A DNA stretch of 40,496 bases from an uncultured Oscillospiraceae bacterium (GTDB taxonomy: Bacteria; Bacillota; Clostridia; Oscillospirales; Acutalibacteraceae): positions 1-40,496 of the forward strand of contig UQUZ01000019.1 of the NCBI GenBank assembly GCA_900544375.1. Direction: 5' to 3'. The notes below the pieces were generated by a model. That model worked only from the letters and a program-made list of their open reading frames with translations. It searched no databases and was not told where the DNA came from. Within the stretch, counting starts at the first letter, position 1; each line of letters opens with the position of its first letter. A program made the position numbers and the translations under genes. Below are positions 22,548-31,399 of this stretch, piece by piece.

Positions 22548-23981
22548 TTACTTTGTTTTTTCATATAGGATATTCGACTTGCCGCCGAACTTGGTCACTT
22601 CTTCCTCCGGGATGCCCAGCTCGCGCGAAAGGATTTCCAGCACCTTCGCGCCGCAGAAGCCTCCCTGGCAGCGGCCCATGCCCGCACGGGTGCGCCGCTT
22701 GACGCCATCCACATCGCGCGCGCCGGCGGGCGCGCGGATCGCATCGCGGATTTCACCCTCTGTAACGGTTTCACAACGGCAAATGATATGCCCATAGGCT
22801 GGGTCCTTTGCAATAAGCTCCCTTTGCTGCGTGCGGGTGAGCTGATGAAACCGGACGGGACCCTTGCGCACTGGCGAAAAGGATTGGCTCTCCGTAAGCA
22901 AAAGCCCCTGCTCCCGCAGGAGCTCCACAACATATTCCGCCGTGGCGGGAGAGGCTGTCAACCCCGGCGATTCAATACCCGCCACATGGATGAAGCGGGC
23001 ATTCGCCTCGCTTGGGCCGATGATAAAATCACCCCGGTCGCCGTGCGCACGCAGGCCCGCAAATGAAGTAATTACATCGCCCATCGTCATCGTAGGGATT
23101 GAATAGCGCACATATTCCTGCACATCCTGGAGCCCCTTTGATGTGGTGGATGCATCAAATTTATCCTCTACATCCACAGCGTTCGGCCCTGTGAGCAAAT
23201 TTCCATCCACTGTGGGGGAAACCAGCACGCCCTTGCCCATCTTGGTGGGGCATTGGAAAATCACATGCGACACAAGCGTGCCCATATTCTTATCGAGCAC
23301 CAGATACTCACCGCGCCGCGGCGTGATGCGGAAGGTGCGGTCCCCGATCATCTCGGCCACCTCGTCTGCATGCACGCCGGCGGCATTCACAATATAGCGG
23401 GCAAAAAGCGTATCATGCGGCGTTCCGATCGAAAACAGCTCTTCCCGGAACACGATTCGCTCCGCTTCGCAGTTGCGGTAAAAATCGACGCCGTTTTCTA
23501 CCGCATTCTCCACTGCTGCAATCGTCAGCTCATAAGGGCAGACGATTGCGGCGGTCGGCGCCCAAAGCGCCCCACGCGCCCGCTTGGATACGTTCGGCTC
23601 CATCTCATGCAGCCGCGCTTGGCTGATGATCTCCAGCTTCGGCACATGGTTATGCTGACCGCGCTCTAATAGCCCACGCAGCGTTTCCATTTCCTCCTCG
23701 CTAAAGGCGAGCACAAGGGACCCAATATTCTGAAAGGGAACGGACAAATCCGCGCATAGGGAGCCCATCATTTTGGCGCCGCGCACATTGAGCTTTGCCT
23801 TTAGAGTGCCCTCCTTTGCATCGTAGCCCGCATGAACAATGGCGCTGTTGGCCTTGGAGGTTTCCGTTGCTACATCGTTATTTTTCTCCAGCAAGGCAAT
23901 TTTCAGGTCATATCGGCTCAGCTCCCGCGCAATCAACGCACCGGATACGCCTGCGCCGATCACGGCCACATCATATACCAT
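22548..23981 (-). CDS. GlpA-like anaerobic glycerol-3-phosphate dehydrogenase
   Basis: A 477-residue FAD-dependent oxidase/dehydrogenase of the DAO family. It begins VIGAGVSGALIARELSRYDLKIALLEKNNDVATETSKANSAI..., the FAD site, and contains ARYIVNAAGVHADEVAEM and RPRRG-like RRGEYLVLDK. The C-terminal ~85 residues form a BFD-like [2Fe-2S] domain with CRCETVTEGEI and GMGRCQGGFC. This matches the GlpA subunit which oxidises sn-glycerol-3-phosphate to dihydroxyacetone phosphate anaerobically. It is the first gene of a four-gene operon with its own promoter at 24053-24081. AGGAGG precedes the ATG by 11 bases. A role for GlpP is suggested by context only. Confidence 0.85.
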   Translation of the reverse strand: MVYDVAVIGAGVSGALIARELSRYDLKIALLEKNNDVATETSKANSAIVHAGYDAKEGTLKAKLNVRGAKMMGSLCADLSVPFQNIGSLVLAFSEEEMETLRGLLERGQHNHVPKLEIISQARLHEMEPNVSKRARGALWAPTAAIVCPYELTIAAVENAVENGVDFYRNCEAERIVFREELFSIGTPHDTLFARYIVNAAGVHADEVAEMIGDRTFRITPRRGEYLVLDKNMGTLVSHVIFQCPTKMGKGVLVSPTVDGNLLTGPNAVDVEDKFDASTTSKGLQDVQEYVRYSIPTMTMGDVITSFAGLRAHGDRGDFIIGPSEANARFIHVAGIESPGLTASPATAEYVVELLREQGLLLTESQSFSPVRKGPVRFHQLTRTQQRELIAKDPAYGHIICRCETVTEGEIRDAIRAPAGARDVDGVKRRTRAGMGRCQGGFCGAKVLEILSRELGIPEEEVTKFGGKSNILYEKTK

Positions 23982-24009
23982 ACAGTTCGATTCCTCCTTG
24001 GAATATTAT

Positions 24010-24044
24010 GATAAAATTAGCGGATAGCATATGAAAATTTTATC
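24010..24044 (-). promoter_or_regulatory. AT-rich hairpin at the 5' end of the glp-type operon
   Basis: Perfect 9-bp inverted repeat GATAAAATT (24010-24018) / AATTTTATC (24036-24044) beginning 2 bases after the predicted transcription start. It may be an operator, an RNA stabiliser or a GlpP target; it is not followed by a T tract, so it is not a terminator. Confidence 0.4.
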
Positions 24045-24052
24045 TCTTTTGC

Positions 24053-24081
24053 ATTGTAACATAGTGTTTTATTACGTGCAA
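24053..24081 (-). promoter_or_regulatory. promoter of the GlpA-type operon
   Basis: On the minus strand TTGCAC (24076-24081), 17-base spacer, TACAAT (24053-24058); start near 24046, 65 bases before the GlpA-like ATG. Its -35 box lies 3 bases from that of the divergent plus-strand promoter. Confidence 0.7.
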
Positions 24082-24084
24082 TGG

Positions 24085-24113
24085 TTTGTTTAAAAGATTG
24101 CATATGGTAAAAT
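24085..24113 (+). promoter_or_regulatory. distal plus-strand promoter upstream of addB
   Basis: TTTGTT (24085-24090), 17-base spacer, TAAAAT (24108-24113). The dyad CTTCAAACG...CGTTTGAAG follows directly, covering the expected start point. It would give a leader of more than 300 bases before addB. Confidence 0.45.
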
Positions 24114-24142
24114 AGCTTCAAACGGATCGTTTGAAGCATTGG
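24104..24142 (+). repeat. promoter-dyad repeat, copy A
   Basis: ATGGTAAAATAGCTTCAAAC and GGATCG (24104-24129) are repeated exactly at 24222-24247. Within it lies a perfect 9-bp dyad, CTTCAAACG (24115-24123) GAT CGTTTGAAG (24127-24135), followed by CATTGG. A similar -10-plus-dyad unit is found at 33718-33753 before gldA. It looks like an operator or a mobile promoter module. Confidence 0.65.
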
Positions 24143-24198
24143 AAAAATGCCTGTCGGCGTGAAACGCCTCCTGCCGCGAAACGGCAACGTCATTTTTC
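24142..24198 (+). ncRNA. possible three-way-junction leader RNA
   Basis: GAAAAATG (24142-24149) pairs perfectly with CATTTTTC (24191-24198), enclosing two small hairpins with purine-rich loops: GGCG-TGAAA-CGCC and TGCCG-CGAAA-CGGCA. The neat fold and absence of an ORF suggest a structured RNA element, but there is only this copy and a decayed one (about 24334-24366) to judge from. Confidence 0.3.
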
Positions 24199-24221
24199 GG
24201 AGAGGTTAGCCTATATGCGTT

Positions 24222-24270
24222 ATGGTAAAATAGCTTCAAACGGATCGCAAAGTTTCAAGCTTTGAAACTT
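24222..24270 (+). repeat. promoter-dyad repeat, copy B with interrupted arm
   Basis: The first 26 bases equal copy A. The right arm of the dyad is interrupted by an extra palindrome AAGTTTCAA-GCT-TTGAAACTT (24250-24270), after which GGAAGCATTGG resumes the sequence of copy A and forms part of the addB -35 region. Confidence 0.6.
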
Positions 24271-24277
24271 GGAAGCA

Positions 24278-24306
24278 TTGGATCTCCTTGCCCGGCATGC
24301 TATAAT
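24278..24306 (+). promoter_or_regulatory. proximal addB promoter
   Basis: TTGGAT (24278-24283), 17-base spacer, perfect TATAAT (24301-24306), giving a start near 24313 and a ~120-base leader before the addB ATG. The leader contains GCGC-AGCA-GCGC followed by seven T residues (24359-24365 region), a weak terminator-like element. Confidence 0.65.
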
Positions 24307-24435
24307 AAGCTTGAAGCAAAGTTGACAGCGTCAGAAAAATGCCTGCGCAGCAGCGCCTTTTTTTCGCAGAAGGTTAAACTTTATCTGTCCACTGCTGATT
24401 GCTACAGCAGAGAAAATCAAAAACGGAGGGCGCTT

Positions 24436-27400
24436 ATGCTCCATTTAATCCTCGGCCGCTCCGGCAGCGGTAAAACACAATATATCCGCTCCCTGCTTCG
24501 CGATCTGGCAAAGCAGGGAGCACGCGATATGATCCTGCTCGTGCCGGAACAATTTTCCTTTGAGAGCGAACGTTCCATGCTGGAGCTGCTCGGCCCGCGA
24601 GATGCACAGCGGGTAGAGATTTTGAGTTTTTCACGCCTGGTGGACGCTGTGTTTCGTGTGTATGGCGGCGTGAGCGGCACTCATATTGACGACGGCGGCC
24701 GAATGCTCCTGATGAGCCTTGCGCTCGAAGCGGCGCAGGAGCATTTGGACATCTATTTCAAACACAGGGAAAGCCCCGCGCTCGCCGCCAAGCTTTTAGA
24801 CCTCGTGGCGGAATGCCGCCAATGCGCTGTGACGCCGGCAGAGCTTCAGGCCGCAGCAGACAAGCTGCCAGACAGCGTCCTGCGGCGCAAATCGCGCGAG
24901 CTCGCCCTGATCCTCGATCTCTATGATACGCTGGTTGCCCGCTCTTTTATCGATGATCAGGATGACCTGACCCGCCTAAACGACACGCTGCTTGACCACC
25001 CGTTTTTCCACGGCCGCATTGTGGCAATTGATGCGTTTAAAAGCTTTACCGTGCAGGAACAGCGGATTCTCTCGCGCATCCTCGCGCAGGCACAGGAGGT
25101 GTATCTAACGCTCTGCACGGATACTTTGGCGGATACACAAAGCGGGATGGGGCTTTTCTCCCCTGTCCAGCGCACCGCGCGGCGTGTGATCAGCCTGGCT
25201 AAACAGCAGAATGTGCCGGTGGCTGCTCCAGTCATATTGGCCGAGCAACGCCGGTTCCGCTCAAAGGCGCTCGGTTATCTGGAGCAGACGGTGTTTCATC
25301 CGGAAGCAGGCCCGTTTCCCGATGAAACAGAGGATCTATTTCTATGTACGGCGCAGGACAAAGCCGCGCAGTGTGATTTTGTGGCGCGCACGGCAAAGCG
25401 CCTGATCCGGGAAGAAGGCCTTCGCTGCCGGGATATGGCGATTATCGCCCGTGATGCAGATGCTTACCGGGAGGAGATGACAGCTGCCCTGCGCCGCTAT
25501 GGCGTGCCCGCGTTTGAGGATAGCCGCCAGCCGATTGATTCCCAGCCACTGATCGCCTTTGTCCGCGCAGGGATGGAGGCGGCGCAGAGCTTCGGCACAG
25601 AGCCTGTGCTGCGCTATCTGAAAACAGGGCTAACAGATTTTGCTCTAGAAGAAATTTCAGAGTTGGAAAATTATATGATCGAATGGAATATAAGCGGCTC
25701 CCGCCTGCTAAGCGCTTTTACCCAGCACCCCGAAGGCTATGGGAACGTTTTTCAGGAGCAGGACCGGCAAAAGCTCGCGTGCTTAAACGGCTTGCGCGAG
25801 CGCGCCACCCAACCGCTCGTTCACCTGCGGGATGCTTGCCAGGGAGTGGATGGCGCACAGATTGCCCATGCCGCATACGCTTTTTTGGAGGAAACAAACG
25901 CTGCAAGGCATCTGCGCGCCTTTGCCCAATCCCTCAGCAGTGCTGGAGAAGAAGCCCTTGCCCTGGAGCAGGGCCGGATTTGGGATCTGCTGATGGCGCT
26001 GCTCAGCCAGTGCGCTATTGCGCTGGAAGGGCACCCCATGCCTCTCTCACGTTTTGCACAGCTGTTTGACGCGGTGCTCTCCTCACAAGAAATCGGCACG
26101 ATTCCGCAGGGGCTCGATGAAATTCCCCTTGGCAGCGCTGACCGAATGCGTGCATCCTCTCCGCGCATCGTTTTTCTATTGGGTGCAAACGAAGGGGAAT
26201 TTCCACGTACCCCCGCCTCCAGCGGCGTTTTTTCGGATGCGGAGCGCCGCAGGCTCATCGAGCTTGGCCTGGAGATGACGGATCCATACGACCAGCAGGC
26301 CGTAGAGGAGCGTCTGCTCGCCTATCAATCGCTGTCCGCCGCGCGGGAGCGGCTCTATGTCTGCCATACGCGGTCGAATGGAGAAGGAGGCTCCCAAACC
26401 GGTTCCGTCATCGTGTCAGAGCTCAATCGGCTATTTCCACATTGTATCCGCTTCGATGCGGACGAAGAGGATGCGCTTGCCCGCGTGGAGGGAGAATCGC
26501 CCGCCTTTTTACTCACCGCCTCCCGATGGGGAAAGAGCGATCCGCTCTCCGCCGCGCTCAAGCGCTATTTTGCCTCTCGCCCGGATTATGCCGGCAGGCT
26601 TGCCGGGGTTGGCCGCGCCGCCTGCCATACGCCTGCGCGTTTTGAAAACCCCGAAAATTCCCGTAGGCTATTTGGCGATCAGCTTTATCTCTCCGCTTCC
26701 CGTGTGGAGGTATATCATAAATGCCGGTTTCAATATTTTTGCCGCTACGGCCTCAATGCGCGGCCGCGCAAGATTGCAAAGCTCGACCCTTTGAGCAGCG
26801 GCACTGCGGTGCATGATGTGCTTGAGCGGCTGCTGCGGGAGCACTCGCCACGGGCGCTCCATGAGATGGGGCCGAAAAAGCGCGCGGAGGAAATCGAAGC
26901 GCTTCTCCTCTCCTACCTGGAGGAAAAAATGGGCGGCGCGCAGGAGAAGCCAAAGCGATTCTCCTACCAGTTTGCAAGGCTTTCCGTGGTGCTGGAAGAG
27001 GTTGTCGGCCGGCTGTGCGCGGAATTTTTGCATAGCAGCTTCGAGCCCATTGACTTTGAACTGAGAATCGATAAAGACGGGCTTGTCGCTCCTTACTCGC
27101 TCCCCTTGCCGGATGGCGGCACACTGCAAATCAAAGGCTCCATCGACCGGGTAGACCGCATGGAGCGGGATGGAAAGGCTTACCTGCGTGTGGTCGATTA
27201 TAAATCCGGCGGCAAGGAATTTTTGCTCTCCGACGTGCTCAATGGGCTCAATATGCAAATGCTGATCTATCTGATGTGCCTGTGGCAAAATGGTGCGCAG
27301 CGCTATGGCGAGGTTGTCCCCGCAGGCATCCTCTACATGCCGGTGAAAAGCACGCCCGCCACGCTCGGGCGGAATGCGACACAGGCTGAAATTGACAAGG

Positions 27401-27786
27401 CACGCGCCAAAGCATGCCGCATGAGCGGGATGGTGCTTGACCACTCCCTGGTGATTGACGGCATGGAGGACGATGGTAAAGGCATCTTTATCCCCGTCCG
27501 CCGAGAAAAGGACGGCGGCGTGAAAGGCACGCTCATCAACCTCACACAGCTCTCCCGCCTGCAAAAAAAGATGGACGGCATTTTAACGGAAATGGGCGAA
27601 AGCCTACATCGGGGCGAAATTGGCGCTGTGCCAAGCTTTGGAGCAGGATACGACCGCGTGTGCGACTGGTGCGACTATAAAAGCGTGTGCGGATATGAGC
27701 CGGGCGCGCCTGTGCGGCCCATTGAAAAGCTAACGCACGCCCAGTCGCTCGAACGCCTGGAAAAGGAGGAAACGCGCCATGGCTGA
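24436..27786 (+). CDS. addB: ATP-dependent helicase/nuclease subunit B
   Basis: AddB, partner of AddA in the Firmicute equivalent of RecBCD, which resects double-strand ends and recognises Chi. The 1116-residue protein starts with a helicase-like domain carrying GRSGSGKT, and ends with a RecB-type nuclease domain (DRVDRMERDGKAYLRVVDYKSGGKEF) whose iron-sulfur cluster cysteines are visible as VYHKCRFQYFC and CDWCDYKSVCGYE. The ATG at 24436 with GGAGGG 5 bases upstream is the natural N-terminus (MLHLILGRSGSGKT); the longer ORF from 24262 crosses the promoter. It overlaps addA by 8 bases. Confidence 0.95.
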   Translation: MLHLILGRSGSGKTQYIRSLLRDLAKQGARDMILLVPEQFSFESERSMLELLGPRDAQRVEILSFSRLVDAVFRVYGGVSGTHIDDGGRMLLMSLALEAAQEHLDIYFKHRESPALAAKLLDLVAECRQCAVTPAELQAAADKLPDSVLRRKSRELALILDLYDTLVARSFIDDQDDLTRLNDTLLDHPFFHGRIVAIDAFKSFTVQEQRILSRILAQAQEVYLTLCTDTLADTQSGMGLFSPVQRTARRVISLAKQQNVPVAAPVILAEQRRFRSKALGYLEQTVFHPEAGPFPDETEDLFLCTAQDKAAQCDFVARTAKRLIREEGLRCRDMAIIARDADAYREEMTAALRRYGVPAFEDSRQPIDSQPLIAFVRAGMEAAQSFGTEPVLRYLKTGLTDFALEEISELENYMIEWNISGSRLLSAFTQHPEGYGNVFQEQDRQKLACLNGLRERATQPLVHLRDACQGVDGAQIAHAAYAFLEETNAARHLRAFAQSLSSAGEEALALEQGRIWDLLMALLSQCAIALEGHPMPLSRFAQLFDAVLSSQEIGTIPQGLDEIPLGSADRMRASSPRIVFLLGANEGEFPRTPASSGVFSDAERRRLIELGLEMTDPYDQQAVEERLLAYQSLSAARERLYVCHTRSNGEGGSQTGSVIVSELNRLFPHCIRFDADEEDALARVEGESPAFLLTASRWGKSDPLSAALKRYFASRPDYAGRLAGVGRAACHTPARFENPENSRRLFGDQLYLSASRVEVYHKCRFQYFCRYGLNARPRKIAKLDPLSSGTAVHDVLERLLREHSPRALHEMGPKKRAEEIEALLLSYLEEKMGGAQEKPKRFSYQFARLSVVLEEVVGRLCAEFLHSSFEPIDFELRIDKDGLVAPYSLPLPDGGTLQIKGSIDRVDRMERDGKAYLRVVDYKSGGKEFLLSDVLNGLNMQMLIYLMCLWQNGAQRYGEVVPAGILYMPVKSTPATLGRNATQAEIDKARAKACRMSGMVLDHSLVIDGMEDDGKGIFIPVRREKDGGVKGTLINLTQLSRLQKKMDGILTEMGESLHRGEIGAVPSFGAGYDRVCDWCDYKSVCGYEPGAPVRPIEKLTHAQSLERLEKEETRHG

Positions 27787-30700
27787 ACGCGAATGGACGC
27801 CGGATCAAAAAAATGCGATTGAAGCGCGCGGCGGCACGCTGCTTGTCAGCGCGGCGGCAGGCTCCGGCAAAACGGCGGTGCTCGTCGAGCGCGTCGTCCA
27901 GCGCCTGCTCGATCCGATAAACGGATGCGATGCTGATCGTCTGCTCGTCGTGACCTTCACAAAGGCCGCGGCGGCTGAGATGCGCGAGCGCATTTCCGCC
28001 GCGCTTTCCGCACGGCTTGCCGCTAGGCCGGACGACGCGCGGCTATTGCGCCAGCAGATGCTGCTGCCCTGCGCCGCCATCTGCACGATCGACAGCTTCT
28101 GTAACGATCTCGTGCGCGAAAATTTTCATCGGCTCGACCTTGCGCCGGATTATAAAATTCTTGATGCGGGGGAACTCACGCTCCTACGCAGCGAGGCGAT
28201 GGACATCGCGATGGAAGAGTTTTATCAAAAAGGCGATCCCGCCTTTACGGAGCTTTTGGAGCTGGTGCGCAAGGGGCGAGACGACGCAGAATTGACGGAA
28301 ACAGTAAGCCGCCTTTACGACTATACGCAGGCTTATCCTTTCCCGGAGGAATGGATCCAGCACGCCCGCGCGCTTTGCCGGGCGGATCTTCCAGAGCAGG
28401 AAAACCCTTGGATGGCGGAAATCCGTGCCTATCTCGCGCAAGCGCTCGCATTTGCCCAACACACGGCGCAAAGCGCGCGCGCCCTGTTGGAAACAGAGCC
28501 TGCCCTGTGTGAAAAATATGCCCCAGCCTTTGATAGCGACCTTAACGCCCTTGCCCGCGTGCAAGCGGCCCTGACCGGCGGATGGGATGCGCTCTGCGAC
28601 GCGTTAAATGCCATTTCATTTGTGCGCATGCCGAACGCGCCGCGGGAATATGCAAATTCCCCCATCAAGGCCGCTGCGAAGGAGAGCCGCGACCGCGTGA
28701 AGGATACGGTTAAAAAAATGCAGGAATCGCTCTGCGCCAATGCGGCGGAAAACGCGGAGGATATGGCCTATCTTGCCCCGCTGCTGAATCAGCTCTTTGA
28801 TCTGACCCTGCGTTTTTCAGAGGAATTCACACGCCTCAAGCGGGGCAGGCATGCCGCCGATTTTTCCGACATTGAGCACATGGCGCTCTCCCTGCTCGTG
28901 GAACGAAAAGACGGGACACTCTGCCGCTCCCCGCTCGCGCAGGAGCTTTCCGCCCGGTATGAGGAAATCCTTGTGGATGAATACCAGGATACCAACGAGG
29001 CGCAGGATCTGCTCTTTCGCATGCTGTCCCGCGAGGAAAGCAACCTCTTCCTAGTGGGGGATGTAAAGCAGAGCATCTACCGTTTCCGCCAGGCGATGCC
29101 GGAAATCTTTCTGCACCGGCGGGATAGGCTTCCGCCCTATGTGCGCGGAAATTATCCCGCCCGCATCACGCTCGGGCGCAATTTTCGCTCCCGCAAAGGC
29201 GTGACGGGGATGGTAAACTTCCTATTTCGCCAGCTCATGAGCAGGCAGCTCGGCGAGATGGAATATACGCAGGAGGAAGCGCTCGTACCCGCCGCCCCCT
29301 ACCCTGAGCGCCAAGATCCGGATTGCGAAATCCACCTGCTCGATGCAGGCGATAAGGGCGACGATAGCGCCGCCGTGTATGAAGCGCGCTATATCGCCGC
29401 CCACATCAATCGCCTGCTGCGCGAAGGGCTGACCGTACAGGATGGCGGCAAGGCTCGCCCCGCTCGCCGAAAGGATTTCTGCATTCTGCTGCGCGGCGTA
29501 AAGGGCCGGGCGAATACCTATGTGCAGGAGCTTGCGCGCTGCGGCGTGCCCGCATGGGCGGAGCTTTCCGGCGGATTTTTTGATACTACAGAAATTCGCA
29601 CAATGCTCTCTCTGCTGCGTATTCTAGATAACCCCTTGCAGGATGTGCCTGTGCTCGGCGTGCTCTTTTCCCCTATCTATGGATTCACGCCGGACGAAGC
29701 GGCGGCCCTGCGGGAAACACAGCGGCGCATGCCGCTCTACCGCTGCCTGACGCAGGCAGCAAAGCAGGGCAACCAAAAATGCGCCGCCTTCCTTTCGCAG
29801 CTCTCCTTCCTGCGGCGGCTGAGCGCCACGCTGCCGGCTGAAGCGCTCCTGCGCCGTATCTATGAAGAAACCGGTTACCCTGCCCTTATCCAGGCGATGG
29901 ATGGCGCGCAGCAGCGCGCAGCCAACCTCCAGCTGCTGCTCTCCTACGCTGCGAAATATGAAGCGGCAGGCCATCAGGGATTGACCGGCTTTATCCGTTT
30001 CATTGATCGGCTGGAAGAGCAGCAGGCGCAGCTCTCCGCAGCCTCCGCCGTTTCTGAATCAGCAGACGTGGTGCGCGTGATGAGCATCCACAAGAGCAAG
30101 GGGCTTGAATTCCCTATCTGCATCCTGGCGAACTGCGCAGGCGCGTTCAACCCATCCGGCCGTAATCAGCGGCTGCTACTGCACGCAAAGCTCGGCGCAG
30201 GGCTGATGCGGCGAGACGAGGGCACGCTGCGGCTCTTTTCCACCCTGCCGCACACAGCCGTCCGCCTCGCCTCAGAGCGCAGCGAGCTCAGCGAAGAGCT
30301 GCGCGTTTTATATGTTGCCCTGACTCGCGCGCGGGAAAAGCTGCTGCTTGTGATGACCATCAAGAACCCGGCGCAAAAGCTATCCTCTCTCGCCGCCTCT
30401 CTTGGCGAGCAAGCGGCGGTTTCGCCCTTCGCCGTGCGCAGTGCAAAAAGCTATGCGGATTGGCTGCTCGCCGCAGCCCTGCGCCACCCGGACGCCGCAG
30501 CCCTGCGCGCTCTCATCCCAGAGCGGGAAATTCCCCTTCTGGAGGCTGATTTCCCACTGCGCACATCCGTTTGCCCCGCCCCGCCGGCAATAGAAGAAAC
30601 CGCAGCGCTCCCCACACAGGAGCTGTCGCCCGACCTGGCTCTGGAGGAAGAAATCCGCCGCCGGATAACGTATGTTTACCCTTATGCCGCCCTATCCCGC

Positions 30701-31309
30701 AGCGTGGCAAAACGCGCCGCCTCCTCATTGGGGGAACGGGAGCTTTCCTTTTCTATGATCGGCGTATCCCGCCCCTCCTTTTTGGAGAAAGAGGGTCTTT
30801 CCCCTGCCGAACGCGGCACGGCGCTGCACAAATTCATGCAGTTCTCTGATTACGATCGGGCGCATGAAAACCCAGGTGCGGAGGTGGAGCGGCTTGTGCA
30901 GCATGGCTTCCTCTCCGAAGCAGAGGGCAAGGCTGTGGATCAAAAACGTGTTTCCGCCTTCTTCCAGAGCGCACTTGCAAGGCGGATGCTGCAAAGCGAA
31001 ACGCTGCTGCGGGAATATAAATTTACCTTTTTCCTCCCGGCGGGCGAATGCGACGAAGGGCTGCCGGCTGAAGTCGCCAACGAGCAGGTGCTTGTGCAGG
31101 GCATTGCGGACTGCGTTTTTGTGGAGAACGGGCGGCTTGTTATCGTCGATTACAAAACCGACCGGGTGAGCGATGAGGCGGCGCTTGCCGGGCGCTACCG
31201 GGCACAGCTCTCGGTTTACCGCAGGGCATTGGCGGAATGCATCGGCCTGCCCGTAGGGCAAACGCTTCTGTATTCCTTTCATTTGGGCAAGGAGATTGAA
31301 TGCCGCTGA
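27779..31309 (+). CDS. addA: ATP-dependent helicase/nuclease subunit A
   Basis: AddA, a UvrD/Rep-family helicase with a C-terminal nuclease domain. In 1176 residues one sees the Q-motif WTPDQKNAIEA, Walker A SAAAGSGKTAVLVERV, motif Ia VTFTKAAAAEMRERI, Walker B VDEYQDTNEAQD, motif III/IV LVGDVKQSIYRFR, motif V VMSIHKSKGLEFP, motif VI YVALTRAREKLLLV, and the nuclease motif LVIVDYKTDRVS. Length agrees with the family. Start ATG lies within the last codons of addB, after AAAGGAGGAA. Together the two make the recombinational repair nuclease; nothing else of the repair pathway is adjacent. Confidence 0.95.
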   Translation: MAEREWTPDQKNAIEARGGTLLVSAAAGSGKTAVLVERVVQRLLDPINGCDADRLLVVTFTKAAAAEMRERISAALSARLAARPDDARLLRQQMLLPCAAICTIDSFCNDLVRENFHRLDLAPDYKILDAGELTLLRSEAMDIAMEEFYQKGDPAFTELLELVRKGRDDAELTETVSRLYDYTQAYPFPEEWIQHARALCRADLPEQENPWMAEIRAYLAQALAFAQHTAQSARALLETEPALCEKYAPAFDSDLNALARVQAALTGGWDALCDALNAISFVRMPNAPREYANSPIKAAAKESRDRVKDTVKKMQESLCANAAENAEDMAYLAPLLNQLFDLTLRFSEEFTRLKRGRHAADFSDIEHMALSLLVERKDGTLCRSPLAQELSARYEEILVDEYQDTNEAQDLLFRMLSREESNLFLVGDVKQSIYRFRQAMPEIFLHRRDRLPPYVRGNYPARITLGRNFRSRKGVTGMVNFLFRQLMSRQLGEMEYTQEEALVPAAPYPERQDPDCEIHLLDAGDKGDDSAAVYEARYIAAHINRLLREGLTVQDGGKARPARRKDFCILLRGVKGRANTYVQELARCGVPAWAELSGGFFDTTEIRTMLSLLRILDNPLQDVPVLGVLFSPIYGFTPDEAAALRETQRRMPLYRCLTQAAKQGNQKCAAFLSQLSFLRRLSATLPAEALLRRIYEETGYPALIQAMDGAQQRAANLQLLLSYAAKYEAAGHQGLTGFIRFIDRLEEQQAQLSAASAVSESADVVRVMSIHKSKGLEFPICILANCAGAFNPSGRNQRLLLHAKLGAGLMRRDEGTLRLFSTLPHTAVRLASERSELSEELRVLYVALTRAREKLLLVMTIKNPAQKLSSLAASLGEQAAVSPFAVRSAKSYADWLLAAALRHPDAAALRALIPEREIPLLEADFPLRTSVCPAPPAIEETAALPTQELSPDLALEEEIRRRITYVYPYAALSRSVAKRAASSLGERELSFSMIGVSRPSFLEKEGLSPAERGTALHKFMQFSDYDRAHENPGAEVERLVQHGFLSEAEGKAVDQKRVSAFFQSALARRMLQSETLLREYKFTFFLPAGECDEGLPAEVANEQVLVQGIADCVFVENGRLVIVDYKTDRVSDEAALAGRYRAQLSVYRRALAECIGLPVGQTLLYSFHLGKEIECR

Positions 31310-31333
31310 CAGGCGCAAACGAAATATAAAAAA

Positions 31334-31369
31334 CGCTCCGGACGCCCTGACATTCGGGCATTCGGAGCG
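31334..31369. terminator. terminator between addA and the GH18 gene
   Basis: CGCTCCG and CGCCC (31334-31345) pair with GGGC and CGGAGCG (to 31369), with a small internal loop. On the minus strand the stem is followed by GTTTTTTATAT, an excellent tail for the GH18 gene; on the plus strand it can stop addBA. Confidence 0.8.
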
Positions 31370-31399
31370 AAAGCATTTTGCCATAGAACTGGATGGCGC

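Noticed and set aside
24262..24435. A 58-residue N-terminal extension of AddB.
   Set aside because: It spans the proximal addB promoter and its composition is unlike AddB; the ATG at 24436 has GGAGGG and begins with the usual MLHLILGRSGSGKT.
26668..27564. A 298-residue minus-strand ORF inside addB.
   Set aside because: It is one of many long antisense frames caused by the codon pattern of this GC-rich gene; it has no family resemblance.
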